Assembly: GCA_027063225.1 (NCBI GenBank)
Contig: JAMOSG010000026.1
Span: forward strand, 1 to 38,997
DNA from: Helicobacteraceae bacterium
GTDB lineage: Bacteria > Campylobacterota > Campylobacteria > Campylobacterales > Sulfurimonadaceae
Reading direction: 5' to 3'
DNA length: 38,997 nt
Shown: positions 24,702 to 35,573 of the stretch, one piece after another
Layout of the letters: every line of letters starts with the position of its first letter
How positions within the stretch are numbered: the first letter of the stretch is position 1
Position numbers and translations under genes: made by a program
The notes under the pieces: generated by a model
Seen by the model: only the letters and a program-made list of their open reading frames with translations
The model's database searches: none
What the model was told of the DNA's origin: nothing

Positions 24702-25760
24702 TTGCTTTACTGGTTATATTCCCTTTTTGATATCAATCTTTTTAGTTACATAAGTGTTCGTGGTGGGTTTGCTTTTTTTATAGCTCTTTTTTTAACAATG
24801 TTTGCAATGCCAAAGTTTATTCGTTGGGCACAAAGAACATCAAGTGTACAACCTATTAACGAATGGGCCCCACAGCGTCATCAAGAAAAAGCCTCTACTC
24901 CAACTATGGGTGGTGTAGTTTTTATAAGTGCTACGATTATTGCTTCTTTGCTAACAATAAAGTTTTCAAACTTTTATGCATGGAGTGCAATTGCTACACT
25001 TTTACTTTTTATGCTTATTGGTTTTGTAGATGATTTTGCAAAAATTAAAAAAAATGAAAACTTAGCAGGTTTTAAAGCTAGAACAAAACTAGCACTCCAA
25101 ATTGGTTCTGCTTCACTTATTGCACTTGCTCTATACCTTTTTGGATTCAATACAGACTTATATGTTCCATTTGTAAAATCTCCAATTATAGATATGCAAA
25201 TATATGCTTTGTTTTTTTGGATTTTAGTTATTATCTCTACCTCTAATGCTGTTAATTTAACAGATGGGCTAGATGGGCTAGCAACTGTTCCCTCTATTGC
25301 TGCACTTTCCTCTTTTAGCATTATTATTTATATAACTGGAAACTCTATAATTAGTAATTACCTTTTAATGCCCCATTTTAATGTTGGGGAAGTTGCTATA
25401 GTATCTGCTGCACTTATGGGGGCACTTAGTGGCTTTTTATGGTATAACTCTCACCCTGCAGAAGTATTTATGGGAGATAGTGGTTCACTCACTATTGGAG
25501 CTTTTTTAGGATACTTAGCTATTATTGGTAAAAGTGAAGTACTTCTTCTACTTATAGGTTCTATTTTTGTTATAGAAACGGTTTCTGTAATACTTCAAGT
25601 TGGAAGTTATAAACTGCGTAAAAAACGTATCTTTTTAATGGCACCAATTCATCACCATTTTGAGATGAAAAATTGGGCAGAAAATAAAATTATTGTTCGC
25701 TTTTGGTTAATTGCAATTTTGTCTAACCTTATTGCACTTATGAGTTTAAAGATTCGCTAA
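24702..25760 (+). CDS. mraY: Phospho-N-acetylmuramoyl-pentapeptide transferase
   Basis: MraY joins UDP-MurNAc-pentapeptide to undecaprenyl phosphate in the inner membrane, forming lipid I. The 352-residue protein has about ten membrane helices and the family motifs: TPTMGGVVF, FVDDFAKI (Asp pair), NLTDGLDGLA, MGDSGSLTIGA and APIHHHFEMKNW. The start is TTG (24702-24704), with AGGA six bases upstream and no suitable ATG nearby. Its stop overlaps murD (TAATG). Confidence 0.98.
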   Translation: MLYWLYSLFDINLFSYISVRGGFAFFIALFLTMFAMPKFIRWAQRTSSVQPINEWAPQRHQEKASTPTMGGVVFISATIIASLLTIKFSNFYAWSAIATLLLFMLIGFVDDFAKIKKNENLAGFKARTKLALQIGSASLIALALYLFGFNTDLYVPFVKSPIIDMQIYALFFWILVIISTSNAVNLTDGLDGLATVPSIAALSSFSIIIYITGNSIISNYLLMPHFNVGEVAIVSAALMGALSGFLWYNSHPAEVFMGDSGSLTIGAFLGYLAIIGKSEVLLLLIGSIFVIETVSVILQVGSYKLRKKRIFLMAPIHHHFEMKNWAENKIIVRFWLIAILSNLIALMSLKIR

Positions 25761-26962
25761 TGAAACGTGTTAGTTTATTTGGTTATGGCAATACAACAAA
25801 AGCTCTTGCAAAAGAGTTTGACAATGTAGTTTTTTATGATGATAAATGTCATAAACCTTTTGTAGATGAAAATGGCTACAAAGTTAAACCATCATATGAG
25901 TTTAATCCAAACTACTCCGATTTAGAGATACCCTCCCCTGGTATAGCACCAAGTAATTTGCTTATTCAAAAAGCAAAAAATCTGATAAGTGAGTATGATT
26001 ATTTTGCAAATACTACTCCTCTTAAAGTATGGATAAGTGGTACAAATGGTAAAACAACAACTACGCAGATGATGCACCATCTCTTAAAAGATAAAGATGC
26101 AGAAATTGGTGGTAATATTGGCAATGCCCTTGCAACACTCAATAAACAAAGTGCTATTTGGCTTTTAGAGACAAGCTCTTTTACACTCCACTATACAAAT
26201 AAAGCTACACCAAATATTTATATTTTACTCCCTATTACGCCAGATCATCTAAGTTGGCATGGCTCTATGCAAGAGTACACAAATGCAAAACTCAAACCTC
26301 TTACTTTTATGAAAGAGGGAGATATCGCACTTATTCCAAAAGAGTTTGTAAATACTCCAAGTGATGCACTTGTAATTGGGTATGATAATGCCAAAGATTT
26401 AGCAGATTATTTTTCAATAGAGTTAGACAAAATAGATTTTGAAGGTGCTTTTTTAGTTGATGCACTCTTAGCAATGGCTATAGATAAAATTTTATTTGAT
26501 AGAATAGATTATGCAAAAATCAACTCTTTTAAGGTAGAAGCTCATAGGCAAGAAGAGATTACCGATGCAAAAGGGAGAGTTTGGGTTAATGACTCAAAAG
26601 CAACAAATATAGATGCAACACTTGTTGCACTCAAACGCTACGCAAAGAAAAAAATCTTTCTTATTTTAGGTGGAGATGACAAAGGGGTAGATTTAACTCC
26701 ACTTTTTGAATCTATGAAAAATTATAATCTCACACTTTTTACTATTGGTTCAAACAAAGAAAAGCTCTTTAAACTCGCTCAAGATTTCTCTATAGAAGCC
26801 ATAGTATGCCAAAACTTAGAAGATAGTATCAAAAAGATAGACTCTTTACTCGATACAAAAAGCATTGCTTTACTCTCTCCAGCAGCTGCAAGTTTAGATG
26901 AATTTAACTCTTATGCTCATAGAGGTGATGTTTTTAAAGATAAAATCCAATCTTTAAGCTAA
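25760..26962 (+). CDS. murD: UDP-N-acetylmuramoylalanine--D-glutamate ligase
   Basis: MurD adds D-glutamate to UDP-MurNAc-L-Ala with ATP, a cytoplasmic step of peptidoglycan synthesis. The 400-residue protein has a short Rossmann-like N-terminal domain, the ATP loop WISGTNGKTTTTQ (94-100), the central NDSKATNIDAT and a C-terminal domain with LILGGDDKG and LLSPAAASLDEF. It is slightly short for the family but complete. It is coupled to mraY and ends just before the tRNA-Phe promoter. Confidence 0.97.
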   Translation: MKRVSLFGYGNTTKALAKEFDNVVFYDDKCHKPFVDENGYKVKPSYEFNPNYSDLEIPSPGIAPSNLLIQKAKNLISEYDYFANTTPLKVWISGTNGKTTTTQMMHHLLKDKDAEIGGNIGNALATLNKQSAIWLLETSSFTLHYTNKATPNIYILLPITPDHLSWHGSMQEYTNAKLKPLTFMKEGDIALIPKEFVNTPSDALVIGYDNAKDLADYFSIELDKIDFEGAFLVDALLAMAIDKILFDRIDYAKINSFKVEAHRQEEITDAKGRVWVNDSKATNIDATLVALKRYAKKKIFLILGGDDKGVDLTPLFESMKNYNLTLFTIGSNKEKLFKLAQDFSIEAIVCQNLEDSIKKIDSLLDTKSIALLSPAAASLDEFNSYAHRGDVFKDKIQSLS

Positions 26963-26980
26963 TTATTAGGTTTTCATAGC

Positions 26981-26986
26981 TATAAT
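26981..26986 (+). promoter_or_regulatory. tRNA-Phe promoter -10 box
   Basis: A perfect TATAAT, 18 bases before the first tRNA-Phe gene, in the short gap after murD. No clear -35 hexamer. Confidence 0.6.
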
Positions 26987-27003
26987 TTTGGTCTTTAAAA
27001 GAT

Positions 27004-27079
27004 GGCCTGTTAGCTCAGTCGGTAGAGCAAGTGACTGAAAATCACTGTGTCCTTGGTTCGATTCCGAGACAGGCCACCA
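27004..27079 (+). tRNA. tRNA-Phe (GAA), first copy
   Basis: A full cloverleaf with the CCA end encoded. The acceptor arms are GGCCTGT (27004-27010) and ACAGGCC (27069-27075); the D arm is GCTC/GAGC; the anticodon stem AGTGA/TCACT encloses the loop CTGAAAA with anticodon GAA; the T arm has GGTTCGATTCC. It is identical to the copy 100 bases downstream. Confidence 0.98.
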
Positions 27080-27103
27080 CTTCTTTTAAAGTCTTTTTAT
27101 TTT

Positions 27104-27179
27104 GGCCTGTTAGCTCAGTCGGTAGAGCAAGTGACTGAAAATCACTGTGTCCTTGGTTCGATTCCGAGACAGGCCACCA
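27104..27179 (+). tRNA. tRNA-Phe (GAA), second copy
   Basis: Identical in all 76 bases to the first copy, again with CCA encoded. The two copies are separated by 24 bases and are probably made from one transcript. They are followed by the tmRNA gene. Confidence 0.98.
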
Positions 27180-27205
27180 CTTCTTTTTTATATCAACAAA
27201 ATTAC

Positions 27206-27234
27206 TTAACTTTTTTAAAACTTTTTGATATAAT
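27206..27234 (+). promoter_or_regulatory. tmRNA promoter
   Basis: TTAACT (27206-27211), a 17-base spacer and a perfect TATAAT (27229-27234) lie 12 bases before the mature 5' end of tmRNA. Confidence 0.7.
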
Positions 27235-27246
27235 TTTTAATGTCTT

Positions 27247-27620
27247 GGGGCTGACCTGGTTTCGACGGGATCAAGTAGCTTCTAACTGCATGTCGGACTG
27301 AGCAATTCCGTTACACGGCTCATACGCGAATAAACGCAAACAATACAAACTATCGTCCTGCTTACGCTGTAGCGTAAGTTTAACTTAACTTAGGACTGCT
27401 CTCGCGCTTGAGACTACATACACAGCGATTTTGAGAGTATAACCCTTTTTGTAGTTATATTGTAAGTGTGTCTCCACTTACAACGAATTTTTAGAGGCTC
27501 GTCTTGTGTAGCTTTGCAAGTTGTGTGAAGCAAGATTAAACTTTAACAACTTCTCTAAGCATGTAGACGTTAGGAGTAGCTTGGTTTCGGACTGCGGTTC
27601 GATTCCGCACAGCTCCACCA
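27247..27620 (+). ncRNA. ssrA: Transfer-messenger RNA (tmRNA)
   Basis: tmRNA rescues stalled ribosomes and tags the unfinished protein for breakdown. The 5' end GGGGCTGACC and the 3' end with GGTTCGATTCC...CAGCTCC-ACCA pair into the Ala-tRNA-like acceptor end, with CCA encoded. The tag frame starts at GCA (27336) and reads ANNTNYRPAYAVA, ending at TAA (27375-27377). The ANN-x-x-(Y/F)-x-PAYA pattern is the Campylobacterota type. It lies between the tRNA-Phe pair and clpS-clpA; tagged proteins are ClpX and ClpA substrates in known bacteria. Confidence 0.97.
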
Positions 27621-27694
27621 TCAAAAAACTTTTTAGAAACTTTATCTTTTTTACTACCCTTTTATTCTTACTCCCTATTTGCTTCTTGTTTTGT

Positions 27695-27700
27695 TATAAT
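27695..27700 (+). promoter_or_regulatory. clpS operon -10 box
   Basis: A perfect TATAAT, 28 bases before clpS, followed by a GAGG ribosome-binding site. No good terminator separates it from tmRNA, so read-through is also possible. Confidence 0.55.
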
Positions 27701-27728
27701 TTGACAAATAATAAAACAGAGGTAAAAA

Positions 27729-28018
27729 ATGTCTTACCAACTAGAAAATGAAACAAATCTTGCACTTCAGTATCCAAAACAGTATAAAGTTTACCTGTTA
27801 AATGATGACTATACAACTATGGAGTTTGTTATAGATGTTTTAATGAGTATTTTTCACAAAACTTATAAGGAAGCAGAGGCTATTATGTTAGAGGTTCATA
27901 ACAATAACAAAGGTCTTTGTGGTATCTATCCACACGAAATTGCAGAAACAAAAATTATGCAACTTACAAAAAAAGCTAAAGAGCATGGTTTTCCACTGAA
28001 AGCTACAATGGAGGAGGA

Positions 28019-28022
<4 letters not shown>
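27729..28022 (+). CDS. clpS: ATP-dependent Clp protease adaptor ClpS
   Basis: ClpS binds proteins with Leu, Phe, Tyr or Trp at the N-terminus and hands them to ClpA. The 97 residues include the conserved pocket segment YLLNDDYTTMEFVIDVL and, further on, MLEVHNNNKGLCGIYPHEIAETK. A disordered N-terminus of about 15 residues precedes the domain. Its stop overlaps clpA (ATGA), giving coupled translation of adaptor and unfoldase. Confidence 0.97.
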
Positions 28023-30177
<2,155 letters not shown>

Positions 30178-30181
<4 letters not shown>

Positions 30182-30852
30182 TACCTCAACTCAACAAATA
30201 CTCCCTAGAGTTTCCCCATCCAAACTCTGCTTCGCAAGAGGGTATAGTCGCTTGGGGTGGAGATTTAACACCATCTCGCCTTCATCGTGCTTACTACAAT
30301 GGAATTTTCCCTTGGTTTAATGAAGATGACCCCATTTTATGGTGGTCACCAGACCCCCGTTTTATTATGGAGTTGGATGATTTTAAAATTTCAAAGTCTT
30401 TAAAAAAAAGTATAAAAAAATTTAAATATAAATTTGATACAAACTTTGAACAAGTTGTAAAAAACTGTGCAACCGCTCCACGCAAAGAGCAAGATGGAAC
30501 ATGGATAACAACCGATATGATAGAAGCCTATACAACACTTCATGGTATGGGAATAGCACATAGTGTTGAGAGTTATTTAGATGATAAACTTGTTGGTGGT
30601 TTATATGGTGTTGCAATAGGTGGTGTTTTTTGTGGAGAATCTATGTTTAGCTATGTAAGCGATGCTTCTAAAGCTGCATATGCTGCCCTTGTAAAACATC
30701 TAAAAGAGTGGGGGTATGATTTTATAGATGCACAAGTAGCCACTCCACATTTAGAACGACTTGGGGCTAAAGAGATTTCACGTGAACTTTTTTTAGAAAA
30801 GCTTTACAAAACTCGCGATAAAGAGTTGAACCATTTATGGAAAATTTGCTAA
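30178..30852 (+). CDS. aat: Leucyl/phenylalanyl-tRNA--protein transferase
   Basis: Aat adds Leu or Phe from its charged tRNA to proteins with N-terminal Lys or Arg, making them ClpS substrates. The 224-residue protein has FPWFNEDDPILWWSPDPRFI, GGLYGVAIGGVFCGESMFS and DAQVATPHLERLGAKEISRELF, all family signatures. With clpS and clpA in one overlapping operon it completes the N-degron pathway. Its stop codon interlocks with that of the convergent LptF/G gene (CTAA). Confidence 0.97.
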
Positions 30853-31919
30853 ATACCTTTGGCATACTTTCTGTATTGCCTAAAAGCAAAAAGCATTAAA
30901 AAAACAACAGGTGCAATAACACCAACCTCACTTGGAATTGTTTTATGATTTGAAAGCTCAATAAGCATAAAAAGTATGCCCCAAACCATTAGTGTTGAAA
31001 GAATTGCACCAAAACTAAAAAGTGATATATTTACAAAACGTGAACTAGCTGGTACAAAGAAAAAGATAATCACAACAAGTGCAGGGACAAAAAACGGATA
31101 AATAAAAATTTTATATAAAGCAGCACGAATACTACTTGTATCGACCCCCTGCTCCTCTAAAAGTAAAATAGCGTCTATTGCATTCATAATAGTAAAATTT
31201 ACTTTACCTTCATAAACTTGATCAAGCATTTTGGGACGAAAACCAGCAAGAAGATGTAAATTATCGCCATTTTTGACTACAATTCCACCACTTTCAAAAT
31301 CTATATCTTGTGGCTTTTGAATAATATCTGCATTTTTTACAACCCAAGCACCATCTCTATAGTATGCCTCTTTTGCCATAAGCACTTCAAGTAATGAACC
31401 ATCTTTAATTTTAAAAATCCTTATCCCCTCTGCTTTTTCTTGTAAAGGTAACATTCTTGAAAAATAAACATATTGCCCTTTATAAGTAAAAAAAAGGTCT
31501 CGTGTTGGACTTAAATATTGTGCATTTTTATAAATATTATTTGAAAACTCATCTGCACGTGCAAAGTTTGGATTAGCGTGAAGGGAGATAAAAACTATAA
31601 CAATAAAAGTTGAAACAGCTAAAAAAGGTTTTAAAATATCTACACGTGTATAACCTAAAGAGAGTAAAGAAACAAGTGCATTAGAGCGAATAAGATGCAC
31701 CTTTGTAGAGATCATAGCAAAAACTAAAGAGAGGGGCAAAAGCATATCTATAGCAAAAAATGCTTTATATACTAAATAGATAAGTAAAATATTTGCAGAG
31801 TTTGAAAGTTTATCGGCGTAGTTCATATAGTCTGAACCAACTAAAAAAGCAACTAATGCCCCTAAAATGATAATAAAATATTTTAAATAATAAAATGCTA
31901 TATATCTAAAAGCTATCAT
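30849..31919 (-). CDS. LptF/LptG family permease
   Basis: This 356-residue inner-membrane protein belongs to the YjgP/YjgQ family that, with LptB and LptC, extracts lipopolysaccharide from the inner membrane. It has the family plan: about three N-terminal membrane helices, a periplasmic beta-jellyroll-like middle (about 115-255, with YVYFSRMLP and KNGDNLHLLAG), and three C-terminal helices. ALVSLLSLGYTRVDILKPFL is a typical coupling-helix segment. I cannot tell LptF from LptG. It overlaps pth (ATGA) and ends against aat with no terminator. Confidence 0.9.
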   Translation of the reverse strand: MIAFRYIAFYYLKYFIIILGALVAFLVGSDYMNYADKLSNSANILLIYLVYKAFFAIDMLLPLSLVFAMISTKVHLIRSNALVSLLSLGYTRVDILKPFLAVSTFIVIVFISLHANPNFARADEFSNNIYKNAQYLSPTRDLFFTYKGQYVYFSRMLPLQEKAEGIRIFKIKDGSLLEVLMAKEAYYRDGAWVVKNADIIQKPQDIDFESGGIVVKNGDNLHLLAGFRPKMLDQVYEGKVNFTIMNAIDAILLLEEQGVDTSSIRAALYKIFIYPFFVPALVVIIFFFVPASSRFVNISLFSFGAILSTLMVWGILFMLIELSNHKTIPSEVGVIAPVVFLMLFAFRQYRKYAKGI

Positions 31920-32464
31920 CGTTTTTTAATTGTAAATTTTGAACTTACATCTTCAAGAGTATGTTCTAAGAGATACTCTATTGCATCACATGTATGCTCT
32001 ATCCATTCATCTAAAATTTTTACTTCATCTTCATTAAATTTTCCAAGTACAAAAGAGACAACCTCCCCTTTATGTTGGGGCTTTCCTATACCCATACGTA
32101 CACGAATATACTCTTTGCCAATCTTTTCATCTGTGGATTTTAAACCATTATGCCCACCGTGACCTCCACCTTTTTTAAAACGAAGTGTTCCAAAAGGTAA
32201 GTCTAAATCATCATGTATTACAACAACATCTTCTACTTTATAAAAGTTTTTCACTTTTATAATAGATTCTCCAGAGAGATTCATATAAGTAAGTGGTTTT
32301 AATAAAAAATGATTTTGAAATTTAAAAAGTTCACCTTTAAAAGATGAGGAGGAGAGTTTTGAAGCATTAAAACGCTTAATGAGTTTATCTATAACCATAA
32401 ACCCAATATTATGGCGAGTACTCTCATAGTCAGCACCAGGATTTCCTAGACCGACTATAAGCAT
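31916..32464 (-). CDS. pth: Peptidyl-tRNA hydrolase
   Basis: Pth frees tRNA from peptidyl-tRNA that drops off the ribosome. The 182 residues show IVGLGNPGADYESTRHNIGFM with N8 and catalytic H18, the LKPLTYMNLSGES loop, VIHDDLDLPFG and the GGGHGGHNGLKS motif. It lies six bases after rplY, the usual rplY-pth pairing, and overlaps the LptF/G gene. Confidence 0.98.
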   Translation of the reverse strand: MLIVGLGNPGADYESTRHNIGFMVIDKLIKRFNASKLSSSSFKGELFKFQNHFLLKPLTYMNLSGESIIKVKNFYKVEDVVVIHDDLDLPFGTLRFKKGGGHGGHNGLKSTDEKIGKEYIRVRMGIGKPQHKGEVVSFVLGKFNEDEVKILDEWIEHTCDAIEYLLEHTLEDVSSKFTIKKR

Positions 32465-32470
32465 AACTAA

Positions 32471-33007
32471 TTACTTAGCTTTAATAACACTTAAAACAGA
32501 TACACGATCAGCATCTGTAAATGTTACGTTTTCAATTGGATCTAAATCACGGATAAGTTTAGAATCACCAACATCCATATCTGTTACATCAACATAGATT
32601 GCTTTTGGAAGATCTTCAACTTTAGCTTTTACACGTAAACGTGGCTTAGAAACATTTACAAGACCTTTGTTTTTAAGACCAATAGCATCACCTTGTGGTA
32701 CAACTGGAACATGGTAATGAGTTAAAACACCCTCTTGAGCTACCATTAAATCAACATGTAAAAGTTTACCTGTTACTGGGTGAGACTCGTAAGATTGAAC
32801 AACAACGTTCATCTCTTTATCTCCAACTTTTACTGGGAATGCAATTGTTTCTTTATTACGAACAGCACGGATATATTCATTTTCTTTGAACGCAGCATTG
32901 ATATTCTCAAGACCTTTTCCATAGATGTTTGCAATTAGATAACCATCACGGCGAAGAGCTTTTGTACCCTTTTTGCCAATACTCTCTCTAATAATGCCTT
33001 CTAACAT
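32471..33007 (-). CDS. rplY: 50S ribosomal protein L25/Ctc
   Basis: This is the long (178-residue) L25 form, with an N-terminal 5S-rRNA-binding domain ([20 protein letters not shown], a typical start) and the C-terminal TL5/Ctc beta domain ([25 protein letters not shown]). AAGGA precedes the ATG. It has its own promoter-like site just downstream of pilT, so rplY-pth-lptF/G can be expressed apart from the genes upstream. Confidence 0.97.
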   Translation of the reverse strand: MLEGIIRESIGKKGTKALRRDGYLIANIYGKGLENINAAFKENEYIRAVRNKETIAFPVKVGDKEMNVVVQSYESHPVTGKLLHVDLMVAQEGVLTHYHVPVVPQGDAIGLKNKGLVNVSKPRLRVKAKVEDLPKAIYVDVTDMDVGDSKLIRDLDPIENVTFTDADRVSVLSVIKAK

Positions 33008-33041
33008 ATTTAAATCCTTAATAAAAAATAGACGGAATTTT

Positions 33042-33069
33042 ACTATAAACTTGCTTTAAAATGAGTTAA
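33042..33069 (-). promoter_or_regulatory. rplY promoter
   Basis: On the minus strand TTAACT (33064-33069), a 16-base spacer and TATAGT (33042-33047) form a good promoter about 35 bases before rplY, beginning two bases after the pilT stop. Confidence 0.6.
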
Positions 33070-33070
33070 A

Positions 33071-34288
33071 TTATTTTAAATCGAAATAATCTAACTCTAT
33101 CTCCTCTTGTTCTACACTTTGAGTTTGTTCCTCTTTTTCTACAGGAGGCTCATACTGTTTTGTTTGCTCATACTTTCCACTTGAAACTCCTGCCATTTTT
33201 AACTCTAAATCTGCTGGAGTTGTAGAGTACTCAAGTGCATGCTCTTTTGTAATAATTCCCTCTTGGTAAAGCTCTAAAATAGCTTGATCAAAACTTTGAG
33301 AGTGGTAGTGCTCATGTCCAGCTTCAATCACATCTTTAATCTCATAGTCACGCCCCTCTAAAATCAATTTCTCAATTGTTGGAGTTCTTACTAAAATCTC
33401 CATAGCTGCGCGACGTCCTCCATTAACTGCTGGAATAAGGCGTTGTGAAACCACCCCTTGAAGTACACTAGCAAGTGATATACGTACACGGTTTTGCTCA
33501 TCTATTGGAAATTGTGAAATAATTCTATTAACTGTCTCTTTTGCATCCATTGTATGGAGTGTTGAAAATACCAAATGCCCAGTATCAGCAGCATGAAGCG
33601 CTAACTCAATCGTTTCACGATCTCTCATCTCCCCAACTAAAATAATATCTGGATCTTCACGCAGCGCTGCACGAAGAGCATGACCAAAAGAGAGTGTATC
33701 TTGTCCAACTGTGCGTTGGTTTATTACACATCCTCTATCTTTATGGACAAACTCAATTGGATCTTCAATGGTAATAATATGCTTTTTACGTGTAGTATTA
33801 ATCTCATTTATAAGTGCTGCAAGAGTTGTTGACTTACCACTTCCTGTAATACCAGTTACTAAAATAAGTCCACGCTCTTTTTTAGTAAGTGTTTTTAAAA
33901 CAGGAGGAAAATTAAGCTCATCTAATGTTGGCACTTGTACTGGAATTTTTCTAAAAACAGCACTTACCCCTTCCATTTGAAAGAAAATATTTACCCTAAA
34001 ACGGTTTCTCTCATCAAATGGGTAAACCAAATCAAGTTCTTTGTTTTCAATAAACTCCGCAAAACGCCCTTTTAAAAGCTCTTTTGCAAAGGTAAAAGCA
34101 TCTTCTTTAGAAAAAATACCCCCTGAGAATTGCACAATATCCCCATGAATTCTTGCACGAATAACAGAGTTTGCTTTTACGTGTAAATCACTCCCATCAT
34201 TGTTGATAAGATTTTTAAGATACATCCTAATCTTACCAAGCTGTTCAAAGGTAAGTTTACTTACATCTACATCATATTTACTACTCAT
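33071..34288 (-). CDS. pilT: PilT-type retraction ATPase
   Basis: This GspE/PilT-superfamily ATPase drives pilus retraction in type IV pilus systems. It has Walker A GITGSGKST (146-154), the Asp box IITIEDPIEF, Walker B DIILVGEMRD (E220) and the His box FSTLHTMDAKETV (H245). At 405 residues it is longer than a usual PilT, the extra being an acidic, Gln/Glu-rich tail (about 365-405) that is probably disordered. The catalytic core is complete. No pilin or other pilus gene is in the window. It overlaps tal by four bases (ATGA). Confidence 0.9.
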   Translation of the reverse strand: MSSKYDVDVSKLTFEQLGKIRMYLKNLINNDGSDLHVKANSVIRARIHGDIVQFSGGIFSKEDAFTFAKELLKGRFAEFIENKELDLVYPFDERNRFRVNIFFQMEGVSAVFRKIPVQVPTLDELNFPPVLKTLTKKERGLILVTGITGSGKSTTLAALINEINTTRKKHIITIEDPIEFVHKDRGCVINQRTVGQDTLSFGHALRAALREDPDIILVGEMRDRETIELALHAADTGHLVFSTLHTMDAKETVNRIISQFPIDEQNRVRISLASVLQGVVSQRLIPAVNGGRRAAMEILVRTPTIEKLILEGRDYEIKDVIEAGHEHYHSQSFDQAILELYQEGIITKEHALEYSTTPADLELKMAGVSSGKYEQTKQYEPPVEKEEQTQSVEQEEIELDYFDLK

Positions 34289-35265
34289 AATTCCTCCAAA
34301 ATCTCACTAAATGCGACTTTAAAAGCCTCAAGACCATCTGCAACTTGTTTGTGTAATTCTGCTTCAAAATCTATTCCTGCTGCAGCTACTTTTTCAAAGT
34401 GAGCATCAATAATATCTTGTGAAATTGGAAGTTTTTGCTCTTTTGTTCCATCTTTGTCAAATGCTTTAATTGTATCTATTGGTGCTGTATTTACACTATT
34501 TGGTGCTAAAAGTTCACTTACATAATAGTATGGTGCCAAAGAGTTGTCTTTTACCCCTGTACTTGCAAAAAGCGTACGTGTATTTGTAACATTTAAAGCC
34601 TCAACACTATTATAAATTGCAGCTGCATTATAAATTCCACTCAGTGCTGGAGTTACCCCTTTTTCAACTAATATTTTATCTAAAGCACGATCAACTCGAC
34701 TTACAAACACACTAATAACGCTATCAACCGCTTCATTATGCTGCGCTAAACCTCTTTCAAATGCTTTTGCACAACCAATAGCCTGCTCTTTTGTAAAGAT
34801 AAGTGTTGCATTTACTGGAATTTTATAGGCTATTAACTCCTCCATCGCTTTATACCCAGCATCAGTTGCTGGAACTTTTATCATCACATTTTTTCTATCT
34901 ATTCTATCAAAAAGGCGTTTTCCCTCTGCAATTGTTGCATCTGCATCATCACATAAAAAAGGATCAACCTCAATACTTACATATCCATCATCACCCGCAT
35001 CATAAAGTGGTTTTAAAATATCTGCTGCTTTTTGAATATCGTGTATTGCTAATGCTTCATACTTCTCTTTTGCGCTAAAACCATCAAGGAGCTTTAACTG
35101 CTCCTTGTAAGCTTCTGAAGTTAAAATTGCATTTTTAAAAATAGCTGGATTTGAAGTTGCACCATTAATAATTTTTTTCTCAATAAGCTCTTTAAACTCA
35201 CCATCTAAATACTCGCGCTCAATAAAATCTGCCCATAATGAAAATTTAATATCCTCTAAATACAT
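34285..35265 (-). CDS. tal: Transaldolase
   Basis: Transaldolase moves a three-carbon unit between sugar phosphates in the pentose phosphate pathway. The TIM barrel shows FSLWADFIEREYL at the N-terminus, GATSNPAIF, and the Schiff-base lysine in NVMIKVPATDAG (K130 from this start). The frame extends to 35277, but I choose the ATG at 35263-35265 (326 residues), because it forms a TGATG overlap with the stop of the small membrane protein gene, a standard coupled start. Rpe, of the same pathway, is at 17782-18423. Confidence 0.95.
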   Translation of the reverse strand: MYLEDIKFSLWADFIEREYLDGEFKELIEKKIINGATSNPAIFKNAILTSEAYKEQLKLLDGFSAKEKYEALAIHDIQKAADILKPLYDAGDDGYVSIEVDPFLCDDADATIAEGKRLFDRIDRKNVMIKVPATDAGYKAMEELIAYKIPVNATLIFTKEQAIGCAKAFERGLAQHNEAVDSVISVFVSRVDRALDKILVEKGVTPALSGIYNAAAIYNSVEALNVTNTRTLFASTGVKDNSLAPYYYVSELLAPNSVNTAPIDTIKAFDKDGTKEQKLPISQDIIDAHFEKVAAAGIDFEAELHKQVADGLEAFKVAFSEILEEL

Positions 35266-35573
35266 CACACCATCCAATTTTTTCTTTGATTATAACTCAA
35301 TAAAAGTAAAAGTATTATATGAAATGTTGTGAGAGTAAAAAGAAGACCCCAATTCAAATATATTGGGTAAAGAGAGATATTAAAATGATCAAAAAGATAA
35401 AAATTTATCTCATTGTAAAAACCAAATACAAAAGCTAAAAAGTAGAGATAACCATAATAAAAAACGTGACTTTTATGTTTATAAAGAAAAAATGCTAAAA
35501 TTATAAAATATAGGAAGTAGTGTTGTGTAAAAAATAAAAAATATAATAAAAAAACAAAAAGAGTAAAAATCAT
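35265..35573 (-). CDS. Small hydrophobic membrane protein of unknown function
   Basis: I do not recognise this 102-residue protein. It is extremely hydrophobic and rich in Phe, Tyr and Leu, with about four likely membrane segments (roughly 1-22, 20-30, 38-55 and 72-92), and a short basic end (SYNQRKNWMV). Its start overlaps the stop of the histidine kinase gene (ATGA) and its stop overlaps the tal start (TGATG), so it is translated as a link in a coupled chain. This packing, more than its sequence, supports it as a real gene. A role with the kinase is possible but unproven. Confidence 0.65.
   Translation of the reverse strand: MIFTLFVFLLYFLFFTQHYFLYFIILAFFLYKHKSHVFYYGYLYFLAFVFGFYNEINFYLFDHFNISLYPIYLNWGLLFTLTTFHIILLLLLSYNQRKNWMV

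Larger units (their letters stand above)
27003..27187 (+). repeat. Tandem duplication carrying tRNA-Phe
   Basis: Bases 27003-27087 are repeated exactly at 27103-27187, a period of 100. The identity runs eight bases past the encoded CCA, so this is a local duplication and not two unrelated tRNA genes. Confidence 0.9.

Noticed and set aside
27047..27301. Open frame of 84 codons across the second tRNA-Phe and the tmRNA start
   Set aside because: It lies over functional RNA genes and has no ribosome-binding site or recognisable protein.
27241..27620. A riboswitch or retron-like structured RNA
   Set aside because: The 5' and 3' ends, encoded CCA and tag frame identify it fully as tmRNA.
27521..27751. 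Open frame of 76 codons over the tmRNA 3' end into clpS
   Set aside because: It overlaps the tmRNA acceptor end and the clpS start; an accidental frame.
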